NCBI GenBank assembly: GCA_004556705.1
Contig: SFGA01000037.1
Span: 1 to 22,140, forward strand
Source of the DNA: Ruminococcus sp.
Lineage (GTDB): Bacteria; Bacillota; Clostridia; Oscillospirales; Acutalibacteraceae
Direction of reading: 5' to 3'
DNA: 22,140 bases
Notes under the pieces: generated by a model
The model's input: the letters and a program-made list of their open reading frames with translations, nothing else
The model's database searches: none
Told to the model about the DNA's origin: nothing
Part shown: positions 1-7,396 of the stretch, piece by piece
Layout: each line of letters opens with the position of its first letter
Numbering within the stretch: the stretch's first letter is position 1
Translations under genes and position numbers: made by a program

Positions 1-36
1 GTACTTCTTTCTTGGTTAATGTTTTGTTGCAATCTC

Positions 37-45
37 ATTATACCA
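37..45 (-). promoter_or_regulatory. possible extended -10 element pointing left
   Basis: On the minus strand the bases read TGGTATAAT, an extended -10 box (TGN followed by a perfect TATAAT), but no good -35 lies upstream. It would drive a gene beyond the left edge of the window. The first 109 bases hold no gene that I can support. Confidence 0.3.
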
Positions 46-109
46 TATTTTGAAGTTACTTCTCTTTCTTTTTGGGTCACATCATTTTAACACATACATA
101 CTTGAATTT

Positions 110-793
110 TTATTTGTTAATATAGTCGTCAACGATTTGACCGTCCTGTATTCTTATAACACGTTTTGCCTGATCGGCTATTCCGTTGTCGTGCGTGATA
201 AGAATTATTGTTCTGCCCTCTTCGTGCAAGCCTTTGAGAATTTTCATAACATCCTCTCCCGAACGGCTGTCAAGGTTACCCGTCGGCTCGTCGGCAAGGA
301 TAATCGGCGGACGTGCGGCAACTGCTCTTGCAATCGCAACTCTTTGCTGCTGACCGCCCGACATCTGCTTCGGAAGATGATTTATTCTGTGTGCAAGTCC
401 GACTCTTTCGAGTGCCTCTTTAGAGAGTTTATGGCGTTCGTCGGGTCGCATACCTCTGTAAACAAGCGGAAGCTCGACGTTTGCTTGTGCGGTAAGGCTT
501 GAAATGAGGTTGAAGCCCTGAAAAATAAATCCGATTTGCTTATTGCGAATTTCAGAGAGCTGGTCATCTGTCATGTGCGAAACGTTTTCGCCGTCAAGGT
601 AGTATTCGCCGCTTGTCGGAACGTCTAAAAGTCCGAGCATATTCATAAGCGTTGATTTACCTGAACCCGATTGACCGACGATTGCAACAAACTCACCTCT
701 TTCAATAGTGAGGTTTATGCCGTCGAGTGCTCTGACTTCGTTTTCTCCCGGATTGTAAATTTTGTAAATGTCTTTTACTTCGATTAAACTCAT
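110..793 (-). CDS. ABC transporter ATP-binding protein, LolD/MacB (FtsE-like) type
   Basis: A cytoplasmic ATPase subunit of 227 aa, the usual length for the LolD/MacB/SalX class that pairs with an FtsX-like permease in export or cell-envelope systems. Visible motifs in order are Walker A GQSGSGKST (40-48), Q-loop Gln92, the ABC signature MSGGQQQ (144-150), Walker B IILADEP (165-170) directly followed by TGNLDS, and the H-loop His201. The ADEPTGNLD string is typical of this class. The start is taken at the ATG ending at 793 (MSLIEV) because a GGCGGTG ribosome site precedes it; an in-frame ATG 16 codons upstream would add an unconserved hydrophobic stretch. The gene diverges from spoVAC. No permease is visible, so it must lie off the left edge or elsewhere. 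The substrate is unknown. Confidence 0.92.
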   Translation of the reverse strand: MSLIEVKDIYKIYNPGENEVRALDGINLTIERGEFVAIVGQSGSGKSTLMNMLGLLDVPTSGEYYLDGENVSHMTDDQLSEIRNKQIGFIFQGFNLISSLTAQANVELPLVYRGMRPDERHKLSKEALERVGLAHRINHLPKQMSGGQQQRVAIARAVAARPPIILADEPTGNLDSRSGEDVMKILKGLHEEGRTIILITHDNGIADQAKRVIRIQDGQIVDDYINK

Positions 794-907
794 TCCATAA
801 ACACCGCCTAACAATATAAATTTTATAGTAAATCCTAACATAAATCAATAAATAATTTATGAATTTTTAAGTCTTTAACGGTAAAAATACAAAAAGAGGT
901 GATTGTT

Positions 908-1351
908 ATGTCAACAACAGGTAAAGAATACTCCGATATGGCGAAAAAAGCTTCTCCGAAATCTCCGAAGCTTACAAATTGTCTCAAAGCGTTTTTAATT
1001 GGCGGTTTTATCTGCTTTATCGGTCAAGTGTTGATGTATCTGTTTCAAAAATCGGGCTTTAACGAGCAGGAAACAAAGACCTTGACCTCGGTTGTGCTTA
1101 TAGTATTGACAGCAATTTTGACGGGTATCGGCGTGTTTGACAAAATCGCAAAGCACGCAGGAGCAGGCACGATTGTTCCGATAACGGGCTTTGCAAATTC
1201 CATAGTTTCGCCTGCAATGGAATTTCGAAGCGAGGGTAAAATTCTCGGAACGGGCGCAAAGCTGTTTTCGATAGCCGGACCTGTAATCGTTTACGGCACA
1301 TCGGCAGCTTTTTTATATGGAATTATATGCTATATTTTTAAGCTGTATTGA
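908..1351 (+). CDS. spoVAC: stage V sporulation protein AC (SpoVAC)
   Basis: An integral inner-membrane protein of the spore, part of the SpoVA channel that moves dipicolinic acid into the forespore and releases it at germination. The 147-aa product resembles Bacillus SpoVAC along its whole length: an N-terminal soluble stretch, then NCLKAFLIGGFICFIGQ, a second membrane segment LTSVVLIVLTAILTGIGVFD, the conserved VPITGFANSIVSPAMEFRSEG block, and a C-terminal membrane segment. The ATG at 908 is chosen because AGAGGTG lies 6 bases upstream; a GTG three codons earlier overlaps that ribosome site. In family members spoVAC is normally followed by spoVAD and spoVAE, but here the next gene is iolJ, so this copy stands alone. 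A forespore sigma factor (SigG) would be expected to control it, but I could not find a convincing SigG site upstream. Confidence 0.93.
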   Translation: MSTTGKEYSDMAKKASPKSPKLTNCLKAFLIGGFICFIGQVLMYLFQKSGFNEQETKTLTSVVLIVLTAILTGIGVFDKIAKHAGAGTIVPITGFANSIVSPAMEFRSEGKILGTGAKLFSIAGPVIVYGTSAAFLYGIICYIFKLY

Positions 1352-1371
1352 TATTAAACAAGAAAATATTT

Positions 1372-1419
1372 CAGCTGCGGATTGTCTTTTTTTGTCAGAC
1401 CTTTTGCAGCTGATTTTTT
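1372..1419 (+). terminator. candidate Rho-independent terminator after spoVAC
   Basis: A 7-bp perfect stem, CAGCTGC (1372-1378) with GCAGCTG (1406-1412), is followed by ATTTTTTT. The loop is long (27 bases), which weakens the call. Position and T-run fit the end of spoVAC. Confidence 0.45.
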
Positions 1420-1453
1420 TACAATTATTGCACAATCTTTTATTAAAAATACA

Positions 1454-1482
1454 TTGAAAAACAGCTGCTTTAGTGGTATATT
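1454..1482 (+). promoter_or_regulatory. sigma-A-type promoter of the inositol operon
   Basis: TTGAAA (1454-1459), a 17-base spacer, then TATATT (1477-1482). It lies 60 bases before the iolJ start. I saw no clear operator palindrome or catabolite-repression (cre) site beside it. Confidence 0.6.
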
Positions 1483-1541
1483 ATCCATATATAGCTCGCT
1501 GTAAATCACGGGTCTTAAAAGCAGAAAGGTGTGTGTTGTAA

Positions 1542-2378
1542 TTGGCACTTGTCCCGATGAAAAAATTACTTGAAGAAGCCGAAAAGAAAGGTGTTGCCGT
1601 CGGAGCTTTTTCAGTCGGAAATATGGAAATGGTTATGGGCGCCGTCAAGGCGGCGGAGGAGCTTGAAACCCCCATTATTTTGCAGATAGCGGAGGTAAGG
1701 CTTAAAAGCTCGCCTTTGGAATTGATGGGACCTATGATGCTTGCGGCTGCTGAAAATGCCGATGTTGACATTGCGGTACATCTTGACCACGGCTTACATG
1801 TGGAAACGGTTGAGCAAGCTCTTGATATAGGCTTTACGTCGGTAATGCTTGACGGATCACTTTTACCGCTTGAGGAAAACATTAAAACGGTAAAAGGCGT
1901 GGTTGAGACAGCGAAGGAGTACGGTGCAACCGTTGAAGCTGAATTGGGAGTTGTCGGCGGAAACGAGGGAGAGGGCAAGAGTCATGAAATTCTTTGCACA
2001 AATCCCGATGACGCAAAACGCTTTTGCGACGAAACAGGAGTTGACGCTCTTGCGGTGGCAATCGGAAACGCACACGGAAATTATCCCGTTCTTCCCGAGC
2101 TTCGCTTTGACATGCTTGAGGAAATACATAAAAAAGTCAGCACACCGCTTGTGCTTCACGGCGGTACGGGAATAAGCGACGAGCAGTTCCAAAGGGCAAT
2201 TTCACTCGGTGTTCGCAAGATAAATATAGCAACCGCTTCCTTTGATAATTTGGCGGCTTATGCAAAGGCTTATTGTGATAACAAGGAAAAAGCCAATTAC
2301 TTTGAACTCTCTGCCTGTGAGGTCGAGGGAGTTTACCAAAACGTTAAAAGACATATTAAAGTTTTCAATATGGAATAA
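1542..2378 (+). CDS. iolJ: class II aldolase, 5-dehydro-2-deoxyphosphogluconate aldolase (IolJ)
   Basis: A zinc-dependent class II (FBP-type) aldolase of 278 aa. In an inositol operon it would cleave 2-deoxy-5-keto-gluconate-6-phosphate to DHAP and malonate semialdehyde. Visible active-site features are HLDHG (80-84, with Asp82 and zinc ligand His83), Glu134 in VEAELG, zinc ligand His178 in GNAHGNY, His206 in LVLHGGTGI, and the phosphate-binding KINIAT (226-231). The start is TTG at 1542: the sequence it opens, MALVPMKKLL, aligns with the start of Bacillus IolJ, and an in-frame stop lies directly upstream. An AGAAAGG ribosome site is 12 bases away, which is rather far. It is the first gene of the operon. 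By sequence alone it could also be a fructose- or tagatose-bisphosphate aldolase; the neighbours decide for IolJ. Confidence 0.88.
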   Translation: MALVPMKKLLEEAEKKGVAVGAFSVGNMEMVMGAVKAAEELETPIILQIAEVRLKSSPLELMGPMMLAAAENADVDIAVHLDHGLHVETVEQALDIGFTSVMLDGSLLPLEENIKTVKGVVETAKEYGATVEAELGVVGGNEGEGKSHEILCTNPDDAKRFCDETGVDALAVAIGNAHGNYPVLPELRFDMLEEIHKKVSTPLVLHGGTGISDEQFQRAISLGVRKINIATASFDNLAAYAKAYCDNKEKANYFELSACEVEGVYQNVKRHIKVFNME

Positions 2379-2392
2379 TTAAGGAGATAATT

Positions 2393-3409
2393 ATGAAATA
2401 CATAGAATTCGACTCTTCAAAAAAATATGACCTTATCCTTTTGGGCAGAATTGCGGTTGACTTGAATCCCGTCGATTATTACTGTCCGCTTAACGAAAGC
2501 ACGACCTTTAAGAGATACCTCGGCGGCTCTCCCGCAAATATTGCGGTAGGACTTGCAAGACTTGGTAAAAAATGCGGATTTTTTGCCCGTGTTTCCGACG
2601 ACCAGTTCGGTACATTCGTAACAGATTTCTTTGAGAAAGAGGGAATTGACACCTCAAGAGTTAAGAGATGTGAAAACGGCGAGAAAATCGGTCTTACCTT
2701 TACCGAAATTAAATCCGAAACGGAAAGCTCAATCGTTATGTACCGCAACGAAGCGGCTGATTTAAAATTGGAGGCTTCGGATATTGACGAGGAATACATC
2801 AAGCAGGGTAAGGCACTTTTGATTTCAGGCACGGCACTTTGTGAAAGCCCGTCGAGAGAGGCGGCGCTCAAAGCTGTTATGCTTGCAAAGAGAAATAGTG
2901 TTCCGATTATTTTTGATATTGACTACCGTGCGTATAATTGGAAAAATGACGATGAAATTTCAATCTATTATTCAGCAGTTGCTCGTGAGGCTGATATTAT
3001 TCTCGGCTCCCGTGAGGAATATGACCTTACCGAAAAGCTCATAAAGCAGGGTATGACCGACGAGGAAACAGCTAAATATTGGCATTCGCAAAATGCTAAA
3101 ATCGTGGTAATCAAGCATGGTAAGGAGGGCTCAACAGCCTATACAAATGACGGCGAGAGCTATAACATTAAGCCGTTCCCCGTTAAGCTTCTTAAATCAT
3201 TTGGAGGCGGAGACGGTTACGCTTCCGCATTCCTTTACGGACTTTTTGAGGGCTATGAAATAATCGACGCTCTTGAATTCGGCTCGGCTTCGGCGGCTAT
3301 GCTTGTGGCTTCTCATGCTTGCTCACAGGATATGCCCTCTGTCGAAGCGGTCAAGGACTTTATTAAGAAAGAAAAAGAAGAATACGGCGAAATGATTGCA
3401 AGGGTGTAA
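2393..3409 (+). CDS. iolC: 5-dehydro-2-deoxygluconokinase (IolC), PfkB/ribokinase family
   Basis: Phosphorylates 5-dehydro-2-deoxygluconate (DKG) at C6 with ATP, making the substrate for IolJ. The 338-aa protein shows the N-terminal PfkB signature GGSPANIAVGLARLG (44-58) and the C-terminal anion-hole/catalytic segment SFGGGDGYASAFLYGL (269-284) with catalytic base Asp274. The middle of the latter reads GGGDG instead of the common GAGD, keeping the Asp. AAGGAG lies 6 bases before the ATG, and the gap to iolJ is 14 bases, so the two are cotranscribed. The large palindrome after the stop codon may reduce read-through to the later operon genes. Confidence 0.92.
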   Translation: MKYIEFDSSKKYDLILLGRIAVDLNPVDYYCPLNESTTFKRYLGGSPANIAVGLARLGKKCGFFARVSDDQFGTFVTDFFEKEGIDTSRVKRCENGEKIGLTFTEIKSETESSIVMYRNEAADLKLEASDIDEEYIKQGKALLISGTALCESPSREAALKAVMLAKRNSVPIIFDIDYRAYNWKNDDEISIYYSAVAREADIILGSREEYDLTEKLIKQGMTDEETAKYWHSQNAKIVVIKHGKEGSTAYTNDGESYNIKPFPVKLLKSFGGGDGYASAFLYGLFEGYEIIDALEFGSASAAMLVASHACSQDMPSVEAVKDFIKKEKEEYGEMIARV

Positions 3410-3420
3410 AAGTATTTATC

Positions 3421-3544
3421 GTTTCGCTCCCTCTTTGAGGGAGCTGTCTGCGAACTTTTGTGAGCAGACTGAGGGAGTTTTAATGATATTTTTCTTCACT
3501 CCCTCAGTTTCGCTACGCTCAACAGCTCCCTCAAAGAGGGAGCG
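3421..3544. repeat. compound GAGGGAG palindromic repeat (possible MITE/REP-like element)
   Basis: Three nested inverted repeats. The outer arms, 3425-3447 and 3522-3544, are perfect 23-bp inverted copies. Each arm is itself a hairpin, CTCCCTC-TTT-GAGGGAG. The inner pair CTGAGGGAGT (3469-3478) and ACTCCCTCAG (3498-3507) forms a third stem, and GTCTGC/GCAGAC (3446-3451/3464-3469) a fourth. The flanks also pair partly (TATTTAT... with ...AATAAAAATA). No clear target-site duplication is seen. The element sits between iolC and the DUF559 gene. From memory, related GAGGGAG elements are abundant in gut Clostridia. It could act as a transcription attenuator. Confidence 0.85.
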
Positions 3545-3594
3545 GAAATAAAAATAGTAATTGTATTATACTGAAATTAGTATGGGAGAAAAAT

Positions 3595-3966
3595 ATGTCA
3601 TTACCATACAATGGAGATCTAATAAAATATGCAAAAGAATTAAGGAAAAATGCAACACCGTGGGAACGGAAGCTGTGGCACTATTTCTTGAAGGATTATT
3701 CTGTAAGATTTCAAAGGCAAAAAGTTATCGGAAACTATATTGTAGATTTTTATTGCTCAAAAGCAAGAGTGGCAATTGAACTTGATGGTGGAGGTCACTT
3801 TACAGAAGATAAAATTAAATATGACAATGACCGGATGGAAGAATTGAAAAAACAAGGTGTAAAAGTTATTAGGTTTTATAACATAGATGTTGATAAGAAC
3901 TTTTATGAAGTGTGCTCACAAATTGACAGAGAAGTGAATAAATACTTATCTTCTCAATTAAAGTAG
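3595..3966 (+). CDS. DUF559-domain protein, Vsr-like/PD-(D/E)XK endonuclease fold
   Basis: A 123-aa predicted small nuclease covering nearly the whole DUF559 domain. Visible signatures are ATPWERKLWHYFL (20-32), RFQRQKVIGNYIVDFYC (38-54) with Asp51, VAIELDGGGHF (59-69) with Glu62 and Asp64, then YDNDRMEEL and a final GVKVIRFYN strand. Family members usually have Gln before His in the third motif (D-G-G/S-Q-H); here it is Gly67. The start is ATG 3595 with GGGAGAA 4 bases upstream. The gene is more AT-rich than the iol genes around it, which suggests transfer. It lies immediately downstream of the GAGGGAG palindrome and interrupts the inositol operon. The substrate and biological role of DUF559 proteins are not established; a link to repeat mobility is inference. 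Confidence 0.85.
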   Translation: MSLPYNGDLIKYAKELRKNATPWERKLWHYFLKDYSVRFQRQKVIGNYIVDFYCSKARVAIELDGGGHFTEDKIKYDNDRMEELKKQGVKVIRFYNIDVDKNFYEVCSQIDREVNKYLSSQLK

Positions 3967-3982
3967 TCAGAAAGGATGCCAT

Positions 3983-4672
3983 ATGAAAAAGCTGTTCAAA
4001 AACAAGATTTTCAAGGGCATTATAGGTACGCTTTTATGTGCTTGTGTTTTGCTTTTTTCGGCGGTAATCGGCATTAACGCATATATGATTTCTTTTTCTA
4101 AAAAGAATTTTGTTACCGTGGATGAATTGAAAGCGGACAGCTATGATTGTATTTTGGTGCTTGGCGCAGGGCTTTGGAGTGGCAAGCCGTCGCCTATGCT
4201 AAAGGAAAGACTTGATTTTTCTCTTGAAGCATACAATAAAAATTGCAGCGACAGGTTTCTTGTCTCGGGCGATCACGGCACGAAAAGCTATGACGAGGTA
4301 AACGCTATGAAGGATTACCTTGTTGAAAACGGCGCTTCGGCGGATTGTGTTTTTATGGATCACGCAGGCTTTTCGACCTATGAGTCAATGTATCGTGCAA
4401 GGGATGTTTTCAAGGCTCAAAAGGTGCTTATCGTAACGCAGAAATATCATCTTTACAGGGCTGTGTATATTGCAAGGCAGCTTGGTATTGAGGCGTATGG
4501 GCTTGACAGGGAGGAACTTAAATACCCCATTACAAATAATATTAGAGAAGCGGCGGCAAGGGTAAAGGATTTCTTTTATTGCATAGCAGAGCCCGAGCCC
4601 ACCTATCTCGGCGAGGAAATACCGATAAAAACGGCAAGCGCTTCGCTTACTTATGATAAAATAAAAGTTTAA
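3983..4672 (+). CDS. SanA/YdcF-like DUF218 membrane-anchored protein
   Basis: A 229-aa protein with one N-terminal membrane segment (about 11-33, GIIGTLLCACVLLFSAVIGI) and a DUF218 domain, the fold of E. coli SanA/ElyC/YdcF. Domain signatures are CILVLGAGLW (55-64), RFLVSGDHG followed by YDEVNAMKDYL, STYESMYRAR, and KVLIVTQKYHLYRAVYIAR. SanA-type proteins are linked to cell-envelope integrity, and their biochemical reaction is unclear. AGAAAGGA (3969-3976) lies 6 bases before the ATG. The gene is 16 bases after the DUF559 gene and 23 bases before iolB, so it is probably read with the operon, yet no known inositol step needs it. It may have travelled with the DUF559 module or be a passenger. 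Confidence 0.85.
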   Translation: MKKLFKNKIFKGIIGTLLCACVLLFSAVIGINAYMISFSKKNFVTVDELKADSYDCILVLGAGLWSGKPSPMLKERLDFSLEAYNKNCSDRFLVSGDHGTKSYDEVNAMKDYLVENGASADCVFMDHAGFSTYESMYRARDVFKAQKVLIVTQKYHLYRAVYIARQLGIEAYGLDREELKYPITNNIREAAARVKDFFYCIAEPEPTYLGEEIPIKTASASLTYDKIKV

Positions 4673-4695
4673 TTTATATGAACGAGGGTAATATT

Positions 4696-5466
4696 ATGTA
4701 CGAAAATCCTAAATTCAACGAAAACAATGAAAAAATTCTCTGTGAGAGAAACGGCAAAAACTCCGATATGCTGATGGATATCAGAGTTAAAGTTCTCAAA
4801 GCGGGCGAGGAAATGACCTTCTGCGAAGCGGAAAACGAAACGGCTCTGCTTTTGATGGCAGGCGATGTCGATTTTGTTTTCGACGGTAAAACCGAAAACG
4901 CAAAGAGGCGTTCTCCGTTTCTTGACAAGGCGACGGCAATTCATTTTGCAAGGAATAATACAGTAACCGTTAAGGCGAACGAGGAGTCGAGATTTGTAAT
5001 TGAGCAGACTGATAACTCAAACGATTTCGGCGTTCATTATTATAAAGGCGAGGATATGACCGTTCAGCACTTTGGCGCAGACCAATGGGACGGCACGGCT
5101 GACAGACAGGTGCTTACGGTGTTTGACTATGAAAACGCTCCGTATTCAAAGCTTGTCTTGGGCGAGGTTTTCCACAAGCCGGGCTGTTGGACGAGCTATC
5201 CGCCGCATTATCATCCGCAACCCGAGGTTTACTATTATGAATTTGAAAAGCCGCAGGGCTTCGGCGTCGGCTTTAACGGAGATGATTGCTATAAGGTCGG
5301 CGACAAGGGCTGCCTTTGCGTAACACCAATGCACACGCATCAGCAGGTGGCTGCACCCGGATACAAAATGTGCTATGTTTGGATGATTAGACATCTTGAC
5401 GGCGATCCGTGGAAAAAGACGAGAATTGACGCACCCGAACACAAATGGCTTTTAGACGAGAAATAA
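4696..5466 (+). CDS. iolB: 5-deoxy-glucuronate isomerase (IolB)
   Basis: Isomerises 5-deoxy-glucuronate to 5-dehydro-2-deoxygluconate (DKG), the step between IolD and IolC. The 256-aa bicupin shows the metal-binding cupin motif in PPHYHPQPEVYYYEF, with His171, His173 and Glu177, and the later histidines of MHTHQQVAAPGY (His213, His215). WTSYPPHYHP and the KMCYVWMIRHLDGDPW end are characteristic of IolB. ATG 4696 is preferred because GAGGG sits 7 bases upstream; an ATG 18 bases earlier (4678) is in frame but has no ribosome site of its own. iolD follows after 12 bases. Confidence 0.93.
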   Translation: MYENPKFNENNEKILCERNGKNSDMLMDIRVKVLKAGEEMTFCEAENETALLLMAGDVDFVFDGKTENAKRRSPFLDKATAIHFARNNTVTVKANEESRFVIEQTDNSNDFGVHYYKGEDMTVQHFGADQWDGTADRQVLTVFDYENAPYSKLVLGEVFHKPGCWTSYPPHYHPQPEVYYYEFEKPQGFGVGFNGDDCYKVGDKGCLCVTPMHTHQQVAAPGYKMCYVWMIRHLDGDPWKKTRIDAPEHKWLLDEK

Positions 5467-5478
5467 GGAGATAAAACT

Positions 5479-7395
5479 ATGGCATATATGACAACCGCAC
5501 AGGCACTTGTTAAATTTCTTGACAATCAATATGTTTCCTTTGATGGAAAAGAAACAAAGTTTGTTGACGGAATTTTTACGATATTCGGACACGGTATAGT
5601 TTGCGGTCTCGGCGAGGCACTTGACTCCGACAGAGGTGGACTCACCGTTTATCAGGGCAAGAATGAGCAGGGTATGGCTCATGCCGCAACTGCTTTCGCA
5701 AAGATGAACAACCGCAGAAAAATTATCGCTTGTTCTTCGTCAATAGGACCGGGTGCTGCAAATATGATTACGGCGGCGGCAACGGCAACGGTCAACCACG
5801 TTCCGCTTTTGCTCATACCGGCAGATGCGTTTTCAACCCGTCAACCCGATCCCGTTCTTCAACAGTTTGAGCAGGTAAATTCACTTGCCACAACCACCAA
5901 TGACGCATACAAGGCAGTTACAAGATATTGGGACAGAATTGCACGTCCCGAACAGCTTATGACCGCTATGATAAACGCAATGAGAGTGCTTACGGATACA
6001 GCCGAAACGGGTGCTGTTTGTATTTCACTTCCGCAGGACGTTGAGGGCGAAAGCTATGATTTCCCCGACGAATTCTTGCAGAAAAGAGTACATAAAATTA
6101 CAAGAACTGCTCCGTCCGAGGAGGAGATTGACGATATTGTCAAAATTCTTCTTACGGCTAAAAAACCGCTTGTGATTTGCGGCGGCGGCGTCAGATATTC
6201 GGAGGCAGGCGAGGAGCTTGAACGCTTCTGCAAGGAGTTTAATATCCCGTTTGCCGAAACTCAGGCGGGTAAAACCGCTTGTCATTCAAGCAATGTATAT
6301 AACCTCGGCGGTCTTGGTGTTACAGGCAACTCGGCAGGAAACGTAATAGCGAAAGAGGCTGATGTCATTCTCGGCGTCGGAACAAGATTTTCCGATTTCA
6401 CAACGGGCTCAAAGTCTCTTTTCAGAAGTGATGCAAAGGTTTTGACAATCAACACCTCACGTTTTGACGCTTACAAACTCGGTGCTGTAAAACTTGTAAG
6501 TGATGCAAAGTTAGGACTTATGGCTCTCGCTGATAAATTGAGAGAAAACGGCTATAAGTCGGCATATACCACCGAAATTGCACAGGCTCGCAAGGATTGG
6601 GCAGACGAAATGCAACGCCTTGCCGAGTATAGATTTGATGAGAATTTTGAACCGCTTATCAAGGCGAGAGATGAACGCACAATCCCCGAATTTGCGGAAA
6701 AATTCGGCACTATCACTCAAACCGCTGCGGTTTCAATGGTTCGTGAGATTATCGACGACGATGCAATTTGCGTAGGTGCGGCAGGCTCGCTTCCCGGTGA
6801 CCTTCAGAGAATGTGGACGTCCGACAGCCTTTATTCCTACAATATGGAATACGGTTATTCTTGTATGGGCTATGAAATAGCAGGTGCTTTCGGCTCAAAG
6901 CTTGCTTGCCCCGATAAAGAGGTTTACGCAATGTGCGGAGACGGCAGTTATCTTATGCTTCACTCCGAACTTATAACCTCGATTCAAGAGAAAAAGAAGA
7001 TAAATGTACTTCTTTTCGATAACAGCGGATTTGGTTGTATAAATAACCTTGAAATGTCGAACGGTATCGGCAACCTTGCCACAGAGTTCCGCTTCAGAGA
7101 CGAAAACAACAATCTTTTGGGCGACCTTGTACCGATTGACTTTGCTAAAAGTGCTTCGGGTTATGGCGTTAAGACTTATACCGCAAGAACTCCCGAGGAG
7201 CTTAGATTTGCGTTGGAGGACTCCAAAAAACAGACCGTTTCAACGCTTATCGATATAAAAGTTCTTCCAAAATCAATGACCGACGGCTACGGTGCGTGGT
7301 GGAATGTCGGCGTTGCAAGTACATCTCAAAATAAAGCCGTTAAAAAGGCTTATTTGAATAAAAAAGAAAATCAAGAGAAAGCGAGAAAATACTGA
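5479..7395 (+). CDS. iolD: 3D-(3,5/4)-trihydroxycyclohexane-1,2-dione hydrolase (IolD)
   Basis: A thiamine-diphosphate enzyme that opens the ring of trihydroxycyclohexane-1,2-dione to give 5-deoxy-glucuronate. The 638 aa match the usual IolD length. The three domains of the acetolactate-synthase-like fold are present: an N-terminal pyrimidine-binding domain with the activating glutamate in KNEQGMAHAA (Glu63), a central domain beginning around KKPLVICGGG, and a C-terminal pyrophosphate domain with GDGS (487-490) and Asn515 forming the Mg/ThDP motif. The ring-hydrolase identity rests on full-length similarity to IolD and on the operon. AAGGAGA lies 8 bases before the start. iolE begins 2 bases after the stop codon. 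Confidence 0.95.
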   Translation: MAYMTTAQALVKFLDNQYVSFDGKETKFVDGIFTIFGHGIVCGLGEALDSDRGGLTVYQGKNEQGMAHAATAFAKMNNRRKIIACSSSIGPGAANMITAAATATVNHVPLLLIPADAFSTRQPDPVLQQFEQVNSLATTTNDAYKAVTRYWDRIARPEQLMTAMINAMRVLTDTAETGAVCISLPQDVEGESYDFPDEFLQKRVHKITRTAPSEEEIDDIVKILLTAKKPLVICGGGVRYSEAGEELERFCKEFNIPFAETQAGKTACHSSNVYNLGGLGVTGNSAGNVIAKEADVILGVGTRFSDFTTGSKSLFRSDAKVLTINTSRFDAYKLGAVKLVSDAKLGLMALADKLRENGYKSAYTTEIAQARKDWADEMQRLAEYRFDENFEPLIKARDERTIPEFAEKFGTITQTAAVSMVREIIDDDAICVGAAGSLPGDLQRMWTSDSLYSYNMEYGYSCMGYEIAGAFGSKLACPDKEVYAMCGDGSYLMLHSELITSIQEKKKINVLLFDNSGFGCINNLEMSNGIGNLATEFRFRDENNNLLGDLVPIDFAKSASGYGVKTYTARTPEELRFALEDSKKQTVSTLIDIKVLPKSMTDGYGAWWNVGVASTSQNKAVKKAYLNKKENQEKARKY

Positions 7396-7396
7396 T

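Noticed and set aside
860..890. Possible SigG/SigF promoter before spoVAC (TGAATT, then GGTAAAAATA).
   Set aside because: The first box is near the SigG -35, but the second does not match a forespore -10 at the right spacing.
3421..3544. CRISPR-like or riboswitch reading of the GAGGGAG repeats.
   Set aside because: There are no regular direct repeats with unique spacers and no known riboswitch motif; the units are inverted and nested.
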